Positions 49,610-58,166 of a stretch of DNA of 64,000 nt are shown piece by piece. The DNA lies in the NCBI RefSeq assembly GCF_000757485.1, contig NZ_JPYO01000046.1, positions 221,257-285,256 on the forward strand, given 5' to 3'. A model generated the notes under the pieces. It had not been told where the DNA came from and searched no databases. It saw only the letters and a list, made by a program, of their open reading frames with translations. How positions within the stretch are numbered: the first letter of the stretch is position 1; each line of letters starts with the position of its first letter. Source of the DNA: Achromobacter sp. RTa (lineage in GTDB: Bacteria > Pseudomonadota > Gammaproteobacteria > Burkholderiales > Burkholderiaceae_B). A program made the position numbers and the translations under genes.

Positions 49610-49619
49610 GGAGACGACG

Positions 49620-49919
49620 ATGCGCGCCCAGCAATTCCTTTCTTATCAATTCACCATCGTGAGCCTCGGCGCCACGCTGAACGCGCTGCGCAAGCAGCTG
49701 TACTACGAACTGCGGGACCTGGACCTGCGGGTGCAATCGGTACGCCTGTCGCGGGCGGAATCCGACCAGCTGGCCTGCACCATCGTCACGCTGCGATGCC
49801 CCGCGCGGCGGCGCAGGCAGCTCGGCGCGATCGCGCTGCGGCTGGGCCGCAGCCCCGGCGTGCGGCGTTTGCACTGGCAGAACGAGGCCGGATCCGCCAT
49901 TGCCGTGCTGCCGGCTTGA
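49620..49919 (+). CDS. Small ACT-like protein resembling the MgtC C-terminal domain
   Basis: A 99-residue protein with an AAGGAG ribosome site and ATG 49620. The beta-alpha-beta pattern (YQFTIVSLGATLNALRKQLY, then VQSVRLSR, TIVTLRCPARRRRQLGAIAL and VRRLHWQNEA) resembles the ACT-like C-terminal domain of MgtC/SapB proteins. It precedes mgtC by 73 bases. A freestanding ACT-like partner may regulate MgtC, but the role is not known. Confidence 0.65.
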   Translation: MRAQQFLSYQFTIVSLGATLNALRKQLYYELRDLDLRVQSVRLSRAESDQLACTIVTLRCPARRRRQLGAIALRLGRSPGVRRLHWQNEAGSAIAVLPA

Positions 49920-49992
49920 GGCCGGTGTCATCAAGAATCCGCATGAATGTCCGAATATGGCGCGCGCAAGCCGCCCCGGCACGGAGTAGACC

Positions 49993-50706
49993 ATGAAGAA
50001 TTTCGAAAACATCCAATTCCTCACCCTGGCCAATACGGCGGTCAGCCTGTTCACCGCCTTCGTGCTGGGCTCCATCGTCGGTTTCGAACGGCAGTTCCGG
50101 CAGCGCACGGCGGGGCTGCGCACCAACGTGCTGGTCGCGGTGGGCGCCGCCATATTCGTGGACATGGCATTCAGGGTGGGAGGCGCCGACGGCGGAGCGC
50201 GCGTGATTTCCTATGTGGTATCGGGAGTGGGTTTCCTGGGCGCGGGCGCCATCATGCGCGAAGGCGGCAGCATCCGCGGCCTGAACACCGCCGCGACCTT
50301 GTGGGGATCCGCGGCCATCGGGGCCTGCGCCGGCGCGTCGCTGATGCTGGAAGCGGTGGCCGCCACGGCCTTCGTGCTCGCGGCCAATACCCTGTTGCGC
50401 CCTGTCGTCAGCTATGTCAACCGCCAGCCGGTGGACGCGCAGACGACGGAAGTCACGACGGTCATACATCTCATTGCCCACATGGAGCAGCGCCAGGCCG
50501 CCATGGCAGTGCTGGAAGAGGTGCTGGAAGCCGAGCAGCTGCCCCTGTCGGAACTGAAGATCGACCAGTTCGGCGAGAACGAAGTGGAGATCGAGGCGGC
50601 GCTCAGCGAAGCCTCGGTGGACGAGCTGGACCTGGACCGCGTGGTTGCCGGCATCGCCGCGTCGCCCGCCGTGCGTACGGCTTTCTGGGCGGCGCGCGCC
50701 GTATGA
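49993..50706 (+). CDS. mgtC: MgtC/SapB family membrane protein
   Basis: A 237-residue protein with about five N-terminal helices and the MgtC signatures GSIVGFERQFRQRTAGLRTN and VGFLGAGAIMREGGSIRGLN, plus a C-terminal soluble ACT-like domain (from about residue 155). MgtC supports growth at low Mg2+ and in acid or inside hosts, partly by inhibiting ATP synthase in Salmonella. GGAG precedes ATG 49993. It shares an operon with the small ACT-like gene, and DUF2946 follows 20 bases later. Confidence 0.9.
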   Translation: MKNFENIQFLTLANTAVSLFTAFVLGSIVGFERQFRQRTAGLRTNVLVAVGAAIFVDMAFRVGGADGGARVISYVVSGVGFLGAGAIMREGGSIRGLNTAATLWGSAAIGACAGASLMLEAVAATAFVLAANTLLRPVVSYVNRQPVDAQTTEVTTVIHLIAHMEQRQAAMAVLEEVLEAEQLPLSELKIDQFGENEVEIEAALSEASVDELDLDRVVAGIAASPAVRTAFWAARAV

Positions 50707-50726
50707 GGGCATAATAGGCGCCGACC

Positions 50727-51131
50727 ATGCGCCGTCCATTGAACTCCCTCGCCCGCAATACCGCCGCCTTGTGGCTGGTGATGGCGTTGTTCGCGTTGAA
50801 GGCGATGGTGCCCCAAGGCTTCATGCCCGCCACGCAGCAAGGCGGCACGCTGATACAGCTGTGCTCGGCGGCGGGGCCGATCTGGGTGGCGGGGCCAGGC
50901 AAATCCAGCGATGCGCCGGACGAGCGCCACGCGGCGCAAGCCGCCAGCTGCCCGATGGGCATCGCGCTTGCGGCGGTGGCGCTGCCGCCGTCGCCGCTGC
51001 TGCAGGCCGCGGCGGCGGCCGTCATGGCGCATCCCCTGGCCGCCCGGGCGCCGCCCGCCGCGGCCCTCTCCTCCGCCTTCGGCGGGCCCCTGGGGGCCCG
51101 CGCCCCGCCTTTCCTCCCGGTATCCAGCTGA
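50727..51131 (+). CDS. DUF2946-like protein
   Basis: A 134-residue protein with an N-terminal helix (LWLVMALFALKAMVPQGFMP) and a second hydrophobic segment, matching DUF2946, which often lies beside TonB-dependent receptors for copper or other metals. Several Met and two Cys (LIQLCSAAG, ASCPMGIAL) could bind metal. It is read 20 bases after mgtC and 47 bases before the TonB receptor, so one operon may span all of them. Confidence 0.7.
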   Translation: MRRPLNSLARNTAALWLVMALFALKAMVPQGFMPATQQGGTLIQLCSAAGPIWVAGPGKSSDAPDERHAAQAASCPMGIALAAVALPPSPLLQAAAAAVMAHPLAARAPPAAALSSAFGGPLGARAPPFLPVSS

Positions 51132-51178
51132 ATCCGCGCCGCCTTGCGGCGGCAATCCTTGGCTTACCGAGAGTACCC

Positions 51179-53323
51179 ATGTCTTCTATTTCCGCCAGGA
51201 CGCAACGCGTTCTGAAGCGGCGCGCGGCCGCCTGGACCGCGCTCGCTTTCATGCCCGCGCTGGCCCCGGCGCATGCCCAGAATGCGCCCGTGGCCACCCT
51301 TCCCAGCATCTCCGTATCCGGCGACGCGCCGCCCCTCACCCTGCTGGAGCCGACCGGCACCGGCACCCTGCTGGGCCTGACGCCCTTCGAAACGCCGGCC
51401 AGCATCGAAATCATCAGCAATGAACAGCTGCGCGAACGCGGCGCGGTAACGGTAACCGACGCGATCACCCAGGCCGCCGGTATCAGCGCAATGCGCCATC
51501 CCGGCAACGGCGGATCGTCCCTGTCCTCGCGCGGGTTCACCGACTCCAACTCGGTCGCCCAGCTGTACGACGGGGTGCGCCAATACGGCGGGGTCGGCCA
51601 GACCTTCATCTACGATCCCTGGGCGGTGGACCGCATCGAGGTGCTGCGCGGCCCGGCGTCGGTGCTGTACGGCGAAGGCGCCATCGGCGGCGTGGTCAAC
51701 GTCATTCCGAAGAAGCCTACGCGCGGCCCGATCGAAAACGAGATCCAGACGACCGTGGGCACGCACGACACCCAGCGCTTCGGCTTCGGCAGCGGCGGCG
51801 CGCTGGACGAAAAGTGGTCGTACCGGCTGGATATCAGCGGCAATCACAGCGACTCCGGCATCAGCCTGGGCGACTCGCGCGACGCCGCGGTCACCGCGGC
51901 GCTGAGGCTGGACGTGTCGCCCGAACTGAACTTCACCTTGACCCAGGCCTATGCCTGGCAGGAGCCCACGCGCTATTTTGGCACGCCGCTGATGGACGGC
52001 ACGATGGACTACTCCCTGCGCAAGCAGAACTACAACGTGGCCGACAGCAAGATCATCTATCGCGACAGCCGGACCGAGCTGAAGGCGGAATGGTCGCCCA
52101 ATCCGGCGACGCAGGTGCGCAGCCGCGTGTACTACATCGGCAGCGATCGCGACTACCGCGACGTGGAGAACTACGCCTGGGTGCCCGGCGACATGATCCG
52201 CCGCACGGCCTATACCGAGATCTTCCATGACCAGGAACAGGCCGGAACCATCACCGACGCAACCTTCGACGGCCATTTGCTGGGCCTGGCGAACAAGGTT
52301 GCCGTGGGTTTCGAGCTGAACCGCGCTTCGCTCAAGCACACCAACAACTCGCCTTACTCGGGCACCTCGCTGGTGGACCCGTACGACGTGGACCACGGAC
52401 GCTTCATCAACGTCGCGGGCACCACGCCCCGCTATCGCAACACGGCTACCCAGTACGCCCTGTTCGCCGAAGACAGGCTGATGCTGACGCCGGCATGGTC
52501 CATCCTGGGCGGCGTGCGCTACGACCATATCGACCTGAAGCGGCGCGACCTGGTCGCGGACCAGACCGCTTTCCGCACGACGTTCACGAATGTCGGCTGG
52601 CGCGTCGGAACCGTCTACGACGTGCTGCCGACCCTGTCCGTCTATGGCCAGTACGCGCAGGCCGCCGATCCCATTGGCAGCCTCTTGCTGCTGTCTCCCG
52701 CGAACAAGGATTTCGAGCTGTCGCAAGGCAAGCAGATCGAGGTTGGCGTCAAGCAGACCTTCTGGGACGGCAAAGGCCAATGGACACTGGCGGCCTACCA
52801 TATCCGCAAGAACAACCTGGTGACGCGAGACCCGAACGATCCCTCGTTGCGCATCCAGGTGGGCGAGCAATCCTCGCGCGGGCTGGAAGCGACGCTGGGC
52901 GTGGAGCTGTCGCCCGCCTGGCGGCTGGATCTGAATGCGGTGGCGCTGCGGGCGCGCTACGACGATTTCAGCGAATCGGTCAACGGCGTCAACGTGTCCC
53001 GCAACGGCAATGTGCCCACGGATGTGCCCGAACGCGTGGCGAATGCATGGATCAGCTGGAAGTTCGCGCCCCAGTGGACGGCCAGCGCGGGGCTGCGCTA
53101 TGTGGGCAAGCGCTATGCGGACGCGGCGAACCGGCTGGAGATGGCGGGCTATACCACCACCAATCTGGCGCTGCTATGGGAACCGCGCCGGGACCTGAGC
53201 CTGGCCCTGCGCGCGTTCAACGTGTTCGACCGCAAGTACGCGGAAACCGCCTACTACAACCAGACCCAGTGGCTGCTGGGCGAAGGCCGCCGGGTGGAAC
53301 TCAGCGCGAACTACCGCTTCTGA
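51179..53323 (+). CDS. TonB-dependent siderophore receptor
   Basis: A 714-residue outer-membrane receptor. A signal sequence (AAAWTALAFMPALAPAHAQ) is followed by a plug domain (LPSISVSG, then the ETPASIEIISNEQLRERGA region) and a barrel ending in the TonB-type C-terminal motif VELSANYRF. VLRGPASVLYGEGAIGGVVN is the plug motif. There is no STN domain, in contrast to the receptor at 20374-22794, so it does not signal through FecR. Its DUF2946 neighbour points to copper or iron chelate uptake. The ligand is unknown. Confidence 0.88.
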   Translation: MSSISARTQRVLKRRAAAWTALAFMPALAPAHAQNAPVATLPSISVSGDAPPLTLLEPTGTGTLLGLTPFETPASIEIISNEQLRERGAVTVTDAITQAAGISAMRHPGNGGSSLSSRGFTDSNSVAQLYDGVRQYGGVGQTFIYDPWAVDRIEVLRGPASVLYGEGAIGGVVNVIPKKPTRGPIENEIQTTVGTHDTQRFGFGSGGALDEKWSYRLDISGNHSDSGISLGDSRDAAVTAALRLDVSPELNFTLTQAYAWQEPTRYFGTPLMDGTMDYSLRKQNYNVADSKIIYRDSRTELKAEWSPNPATQVRSRVYYIGSDRDYRDVENYAWVPGDMIRRTAYTEIFHDQEQAGTITDATFDGHLLGLANKVAVGFELNRASLKHTNNSPYSGTSLVDPYDVDHGRFINVAGTTPRYRNTATQYALFAEDRLMLTPAWSILGGVRYDHIDLKRRDLVADQTAFRTTFTNVGWRVGTVYDVLPTLSVYGQYAQAADPIGSLLLLSPANKDFELSQGKQIEVGVKQTFWDGKGQWTLAAYHIRKNNLVTRDPNDPSLRIQVGEQSSRGLEATLGVELSPAWRLDLNAVALRARYDDFSESVNGVNVSRNGNVPTDVPERVANAWISWKFAPQWTASAGLRYVGKRYADAANRLEMAGYTTTNLALLWEPRRDLSLALRAFNVFDRKYAETAYYNQTQWLLGEGRRVELSANYRF

Positions 53324-53345
53324 GGCCCGCGCGCGGATCCAGGCA

Positions 53346-54983
53346 TCAGGCCGCCTCCCGCAATGCGGCGGCGGCCGGATCCCAGCGGCGCCCCGGCACA
53401 GCGGCAAGCAAGGCCCGGGTGTAAGGATGCGAGGGCCGGCTGAATACCTCTGCGCACGGCCCCTCCTCCACCACACGGCCGTCCTTCATGACGGCGACGT
53501 CATCGCAGACCTGCGCGGCCACGCGGAGATCGTGGGTGATGAACAGGATGGACAGGCCGAGCTGTTCGCGCAGCCGGGCCAGCAGGGCCAGCACCTGGGC
53601 CTGGACCGACACGTCCAGCGCGGACACGGGCTCATCCGCGATCAGCACTTGCGGTTGCATGGCGAGCGCCCGCGCCAGGCCGATCCGCTGGCGCTGTCCG
53701 CCCGAGAATTCGTGCGGATAGCGCCGCGCCGCGTCGGGCGAGAGGCCGACGAGCTCAAACAGTTCCCGCACGCGCGCCATCGCCTCGGCCCGCGTCGCGC
53801 CGTGCACCATGGGGCCGCGCGCGACGATCTCGCCCACGCGCTGGCGGGGGTTCAAGGAGCCGTAGGGATCCTGGAACACCATCTGCACGCGCCTGGCGTG
53901 GGCGCGCCGCGCCGCGGCTCCCCGGAACGCAAGGGGCGCGCCGGCCAGCGTGATTTCCCCCGCGTCGGGCGGCGCCAGCCCGAGCAAGGCGCGCGCAAGC
54001 GTGGATTTTCCTGATCCGCTTTCGCCGACGATGCCTAGCGTGGCGCCTTGCCGCAAGGCCAGCGTCACGCCGTCCAGCGCGCGGGCCTCGCGGCCCGGAC
54101 GGCCCAGCCAGCCCCGCTTCCGGTAAATCTTGGCCAGGTCCTGCGTGGCCAGTATCGCCGGGGCGCCTGCGCGGCCAGGCCGGCTCGCCGCGCCCGCGGC
54201 AAGCGGCGGAACCGCGCCGATCAGGGCGCGCGTGTAGGGATGGCGCGGATGCTCCAGGACTTGCTGCGCCGTCCCGCTTTCCACCAGCGCGCCGCGTTGC
54301 ATCACCGCGACGCGGTCGGCGATTTCGGCCACCACGCCGAAATCGTGCGTGATGAACAGCACGGCCGTGCCCTTGCGGCGCTGCAGGTCGTGGATCAGGT
54401 TTAGGATCTGCGCCTGCGTGGTTACGTCCAGCGCGGTGGTGGGTTCATCGGCGATCAGCAGCGCTGGCTCCAGCGCCAGCGCCATGGCGATCATGGCCCG
54501 TTGGCGTTGCCCTCCGGACAGTTCGTGCGGATACGCGCCCAGCGCCTGTCCGGGCTGCGGCAGGCGCACCGATTCGAGCAGTTCCAGGGAGCGGCGCCGG
54601 ATCTCCGCGCGCGGCAGGCGCGTGTGGGTCCGGAACACCTCGCCGATCTGGTCGCCGATCGTGCGCAAGGGATTCAGGGCCGTCATCGGTTCCTGGAAGA
54701 TCATGCCGATGCGCTTGCCGCGCAGGCGCCGCAGCGCGTCCGGCGCAAGCCGCAGCAGGTCCTGCCCTTCCCAGAGCACCTGTCCGGCGCTGGCGCGCAC
54801 GCCCTCGGGCAACAGCCCCAGGATGGCGCCCGCGGCCAGGGATTTTCCCGAGCCGCTTTCGCCGACCACGCACAGGATTTCCCCGGCACGCACAGACAGC
54901 GACAGATCCTTCAAGGCGTGGGGACGATCCGCGCCTGGCGGCAGATCCACGGTGAGATTTTCGATACGCAGCAAATCGGCCAT
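53346..54983 (-). CDS. Fused dipeptide/oligopeptide ABC transporter ATPase (two domains)
   Basis: A 545-residue protein with two ATPase domains. The first has the Walker A GESGSGKSLAAG and the signature LSGGQRQRAM (residues about 5-255), and the second has GESGSGKSTLAR and FSGGQRQRIG (about 285-530). This is the DppD-DppF/YejF arrangement for peptide, nickel or glutathione uptake. No permease or binding protein is in the window, so partners must be encoded elsewhere. It has its own divergent promoter region shared with the phospholipid operon. Confidence 0.9.
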   Translation of the reverse strand: MADLLRIENLTVDLPPGADRPHALKDLSLSVRAGEILCVVGESGSGKSLAAGAILGLLPEGVRASAGQVLWEGQDLLRLAPDALRRLRGKRIGMIFQEPMTALNPLRTIGDQIGEVFRTHTRLPRAEIRRRSLELLESVRLPQPGQALGAYPHELSGGQRQRAMIAMALALEPALLIADEPTTALDVTTQAQILNLIHDLQRRKGTAVLFITHDFGVVAEIADRVAVMQRGALVESGTAQQVLEHPRHPYTRALIGAVPPLAAGAASRPGRAGAPAILATQDLAKIYRKRGWLGRPGREARALDGVTLALRQGATLGIVGESGSGKSTLARALLGLAPPDAGEITLAGAPLAFRGAAARRAHARRVQMVFQDPYGSLNPRQRVGEIVARGPMVHGATRAEAMARVRELFELVGLSPDAARRYPHEFSGGQRQRIGLARALAMQPQVLIADEPVSALDVSVQAQVLALLARLREQLGLSILFITHDLRVAAQVCDDVAVMKDGRVVEEGPCAEVFSRPSHPYTRALLAAVPGRRWDPAAAALREAA

Positions 54984-55177
54984 GAGCGTTCCGCAAGAAG
55001 GAAGCTGCGGATGATAGGTCCACGCGCGCGGTCCGGGAAATGCCCATTTTTCATTTGCTCATGCGCGCCGCGGCGCCGGCCCTGCCGGCCTATCGAGGGG
55101 CGGCGCGCGTTACGCACTTTTACTTTCCGGGCACGCGGCTTGCTCCGTTCGGCGGGATAGCGTCCACCGGAGCCCCC

Positions 55178-55945
55178 ATGCCCGTTTCGCACTACATCGA
55201 CGCCACCACGCTGACCGTGCTGACCGTCAACACCCACAAGGGCTTCACCAGCTTCAATCGCCGTTTCATGCTGCACGAACTGCGCGACGCCCTGCGCGCC
55301 GCGGGCCCCGACATCGTCTTCCTGCAGGAAGTGCTGGGCGAACACCAGGAGCATGCCGAGCGTCATCGGTCCTGGCCCACCCTGTCCCAGTACGAGTTCC
55401 TGGCCGACACGCTCTGGACCGATTTTGCCTATGGCCGCAACGCCGTGTACCCGGCGGGCCACCATGGCAACGCCGTCCTGTCGCGCTACCCCATCGAGCG
55501 CTACGAGAACCATGATGTCAGCGTCAACGGGCATGAGCGCCGCGGCCTGCTGCATTGCGTGCTGCGGCTGCCCTCGCTGCGCTCCCCCGTGCACGCGATC
55601 TGCGTGCACCTGGGGCTGCTGGAGCGGCACCGGGGCCGGCAGCTGGCTCGCCTGTGCGAACTGGTGGCCAACGGCGTGCCGGCCGACGAGCCACTGCTCA
55701 TCGCTGGCGATTTCAACGATTGGCGGCTGCGCGCCGATGGGCTGATGCGCGATTGCGGCACATGCGAGGTCTTCACGTCCCGGCTGGGCCGGCCCGCGCG
55801 CACCTTCCCGGCGCGCTGGCCGCTGCTGCGCCTGGACCGGATCTATGTCCGCAGCGTGCGGGACTGGCAACCGGTGCCCCTGGCCTCGCGCGTCTGGTCG
55901 CGCCTGTCCGACCATGTGCCGATCTGCGCGGAGATCGCCCTATGA
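55178..55945 (+). CDS. Endonuclease/exonuclease/phosphatase family protein (YbhP-like)
   Basis: A 255-residue EEP-fold hydrolase. The first metal motif VNTHKGF, FLQEVLGEH (Glu), GDFNDWR (Asp/Asn) and SDHVPI (His/Asp) are the family active-site residues. ATG 55178 has a CGGAG site. It is first in an operon with ClsB and a YbhN-like protein, as in enterobacterial ybhP-ybhO-ybhN. The substrate is probably a lipid or nucleotide phosphate; none is proven. Confidence 0.85.
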   Translation: MPVSHYIDATTLTVLTVNTHKGFTSFNRRFMLHELRDALRAAGPDIVFLQEVLGEHQEHAERHRSWPTLSQYEFLADTLWTDFAYGRNAVYPAGHHGNAVLSRYPIERYENHDVSVNGHERRGLLHCVLRLPSLRSPVHAICVHLGLLERHRGRQLARLCELVANGVPADEPLLIAGDFNDWRLRADGLMRDCGTCEVFTSRLGRPARTFPARWPLLRLDRIYVRSVRDWQPVPLASRVWSRLSDHVPICAEIAL

Positions 55946-57135
55946 ACCTGCGCTGGCGCGAAAACAACCGGTACACGCTGCTGGAGAACGGCACCGGCTA
56001 CTTCCCCGCCGTGCTGGAAGCCATCGCGGACGCGCGCAGCGAGGTGCTGGTCGAGACCTTCATCCTCTTCGACGACGCCGTGGGCCAGGAGATCCAGCGC
56101 GCCCTGATCGCTGCCGCCCGCCGCGGCGTGAGCGTGGACCTGACGGTGGACGGCTATGGGTCCGACGAGCTGGGCGAAGCCTTCGTGGGCGCCATGGCGG
56201 AAAGCGGAATCCGCGTCCACATGTTCGATCCGCGCCCGCGTTTCCTGGGCGTGCGGACCAACGTTTTCCGGCGCATGCACCGCAAGATCGTCGCCGTGGA
56301 CCGCCGCTGCGCGTTCGTGGGCGGCATCAATTTCTCGGCGGACCACCTGCCCGACTACGGCCCCGAAGCCAAGCAGGACTACGCGGTCCGGATCGAGGGG
56401 CCCTTGGCCGCGGATATCGCGGACTATGCCCGGGCCGCGCTTGTCCAGGGCCGGCCGCGGCGGCTGGGCCGCAGGCCCGCCCGCTGGGATCCCATGCCCG
56501 CGGGGGACGGCGGCGGCCGCCTTGTCGTGCGCGACAATCACGAGCACCGCACCGATATCGAACGCTATTACCGGGCGGGGGTGCGCGCGGCCCGCCACGA
56601 CGTGCTGATCGCCAACGCCTACTTCTTCCCCGGCTATCAATTGCTGCACGATCTCGCCAATGCGGCGCGCCGCGGCGTGCGGGTCCGGCTGCTGCTGCAG
56701 GGCGAACCCGACGTGCTGGTCGCCCGGCTGGCGGCGTCCATGCTGTACGACTACCTTATCGACGCCGGCGTGGAGATATACGAATACTGCAAACGGCCGC
56801 TGCACGGCAAGGTCGCCTGCGCGGACGACGACTGGGCGACGATAGGCTCCAGCAACCTGGACCCGCTGAGCCTGGCGCTGAACCTGGAGGCCAACGTCGT
56901 GGCGCGCGACTCCGGGCTCAATGCCGCCCTGCGCCAGAGCCTAGACCGCCTCATCGAACAGGATTGCCGGCAGATCGAGTTGCGCCCGAATTCCACCCGC
57001 CGCCTGCGGCGCCTCTGGATCGGCGTCGTGGTGTTCCACTTCCTGCGGCGCTTTCCCGCTTGGGCCGGCAGCCTGCCCGCGCACAAGCCGCGCCTGCGGT
57101 CCCTGCCGATGACGACCGAAAGAGAGACGGCATGA
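55942..57135 (+). CDS. clsB: Cardiolipin synthase B
   Basis: A 397-residue phospholipase-D superfamily enzyme with two HKD motifs (HRKIVAVD near residue 113 and HGKVACADD near residue 288). It condenses phosphatidylglycerol units to cardiolipin at the inner membrane. ATG 55942 overlaps the preceding stop by four bases and the next gene starts four bases before its stop, so all three are translationally coupled. This order matches the ybhPON cluster. Confidence 0.9.
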   Translation: MNLRWRENNRYTLLENGTGYFPAVLEAIADARSEVLVETFILFDDAVGQEIQRALIAAARRGVSVDLTVDGYGSDELGEAFVGAMAESGIRVHMFDPRPRFLGVRTNVFRRMHRKIVAVDRRCAFVGGINFSADHLPDYGPEAKQDYAVRIEGPLAADIADYARAALVQGRPRRLGRRPARWDPMPAGDGGGRLVVRDNHEHRTDIERYYRAGVRAARHDVLIANAYFFPGYQLLHDLANAARRGVRVRLLLQGEPDVLVARLAASMLYDYLIDAGVEIYEYCKRPLHGKVACADDDWATIGSSNLDPLSLALNLEANVVARDSGLNAALRQSLDRLIEQDCRQIELRPNSTRRLRRLWIGVVVFHFLRRFPAWAGSLPAHKPRLRSLPMTTERETA

Positions 57136-58166
57136 GAGTGTTCCGATCCACGCTGACGCGCGCCCTGCGGCACCGCTGGCCCCGGTTGAAGCGCGTCTTG
57201 CCCGCGCTGGTGCTGATCGTGGTTGCCGGACTGCTGGTCCACTTTGGCCGCGCCGTCGATTGGCCGCAGGTCTGGATCTCGATGCGCAAGATTCCCGCCG
57301 GCACCATTGCGCTGGCCTCGGGGCTTGTCGTTGCCGGATACCTGGCCTATGGCGCCATGGACTTGCTGGCCAAGCGCTACACGCGGCATACCCTGCCCTG
57401 GCACAAGGTGCTGGGCGTGGCCATGACAAGCTATGCCCTGAACCTGAACCTCGGGGTGCTGATCGGCGGCCTGGGCGCGCGGCTGCGCCTGTATGCCCGC
57501 CTGGGCTGCCGCAAATCGGTGGCCACCCGGGTCGCGCTGTTTTCGGCCGCGTCGAACTGGATCGGCTACGGCTGGCTGGCGGGAGCTCTGTTCGCCTGGG
57601 GCGCGGTTCCGGTGCCCGAAGGCTGGGGCGGGCCGAACGTGCTGCGCCTGCCCGGCGTGGCGCTGCTGGCGCTGGCCACCGCCTACCTGGCCTTCTGCGC
57701 GCTGGCGCGCCGCCGGACCTGGACGTGGATGGGCCAGCATGCGGTCTTGCCCGGCGCCGGCATGGCGGTGGCGCAGAGCGCGGCTGCGGCATTGTCCTGG
57801 TCCTTGATGGGCGCCATCGTGTACGTGCTGCTGCAGGGCAAGGCGGACTATCCCGCGGTGCTCGGCGTTCTATTGTGCACCAGCTTCGCCGCCGTCGTGA
57901 TCCGCGTGCCGGGCGGCCTGGGCACTACCGAGGCAATTTTCGTGGCTGCCCTGTCCCCGCAGATCCCCGCGCCGGAAGTGCTTGGGGCCGCGCTGGTCTA
58001 CCGCGCGCTCTACGCATTCGCTCCGCTCTGCCTGGCGCTGACGGCCTTCCTGCTGATCGAACTGCGCCTGCGCCGCGGACGGCGCCAAGCACAGGCCCGC
58101 GCAGCGGCGGCCAAGCCGGCCGATCCGGGCGAACAGAACGGTTCGTCGTTCAAGGCTTTGGACTGA
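57132..58166 (+). CDS. YbhN-like lysylphosphatidylglycerol synthase TM-region family protein
   Basis: A 344-residue integral membrane protein with about eight helices and a flippase-like topology (VLPALVLIVVAGLLVHFG, LNLNLGVLIGGLGARLRLY, IRVPGGLGTTEAIFVAAL). The last motif is typical of the MprF-like flippase domain. In the ybhPON operon it may move phospholipid. The end overlaps the convergent DUF748 gene by 17 bases. Confidence 0.85.
   Translation: MRVFRSTLTRALRHRWPRLKRVLPALVLIVVAGLLVHFGRAVDWPQVWISMRKIPAGTIALASGLVVAGYLAYGAMDLLAKRYTRHTLPWHKVLGVAMTSYALNLNLGVLIGGLGARLRLYARLGCRKSVATRVALFSAASNWIGYGWLAGALFAWGAVPVPEGWGGPNVLRLPGVALLALATAYLAFCALARRRTWTWMGQHAVLPGAGMAVAQSAAAALSWSLMGAIVYVLLQGKADYPAVLGVLLCTSFAAVVIRVPGGLGTTEAIFVAALSPQIPAPEVLGAALVYRALYAFAPLCLALTAFLLIELRLRRGRRQAQARAAAAKPADPGEQNGSSFKALD

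Larger units (their letters stand above)
48911..49619. other. Long divergent leader region of the TerC and MgtC operons
   Basis: A region of about 710 bases without an established gene. It contains a proline-rich leader frame on the minus strand (48910-49173), a plus-strand promoter (49309-49337), a hairpin (about 49417-49451), a second hairpin (49483-49497) and a proline-rich frame on the plus strand (49484-49609). C-rich tracts lie on the transcribed strand of both leaders. Confidence 0.5.
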
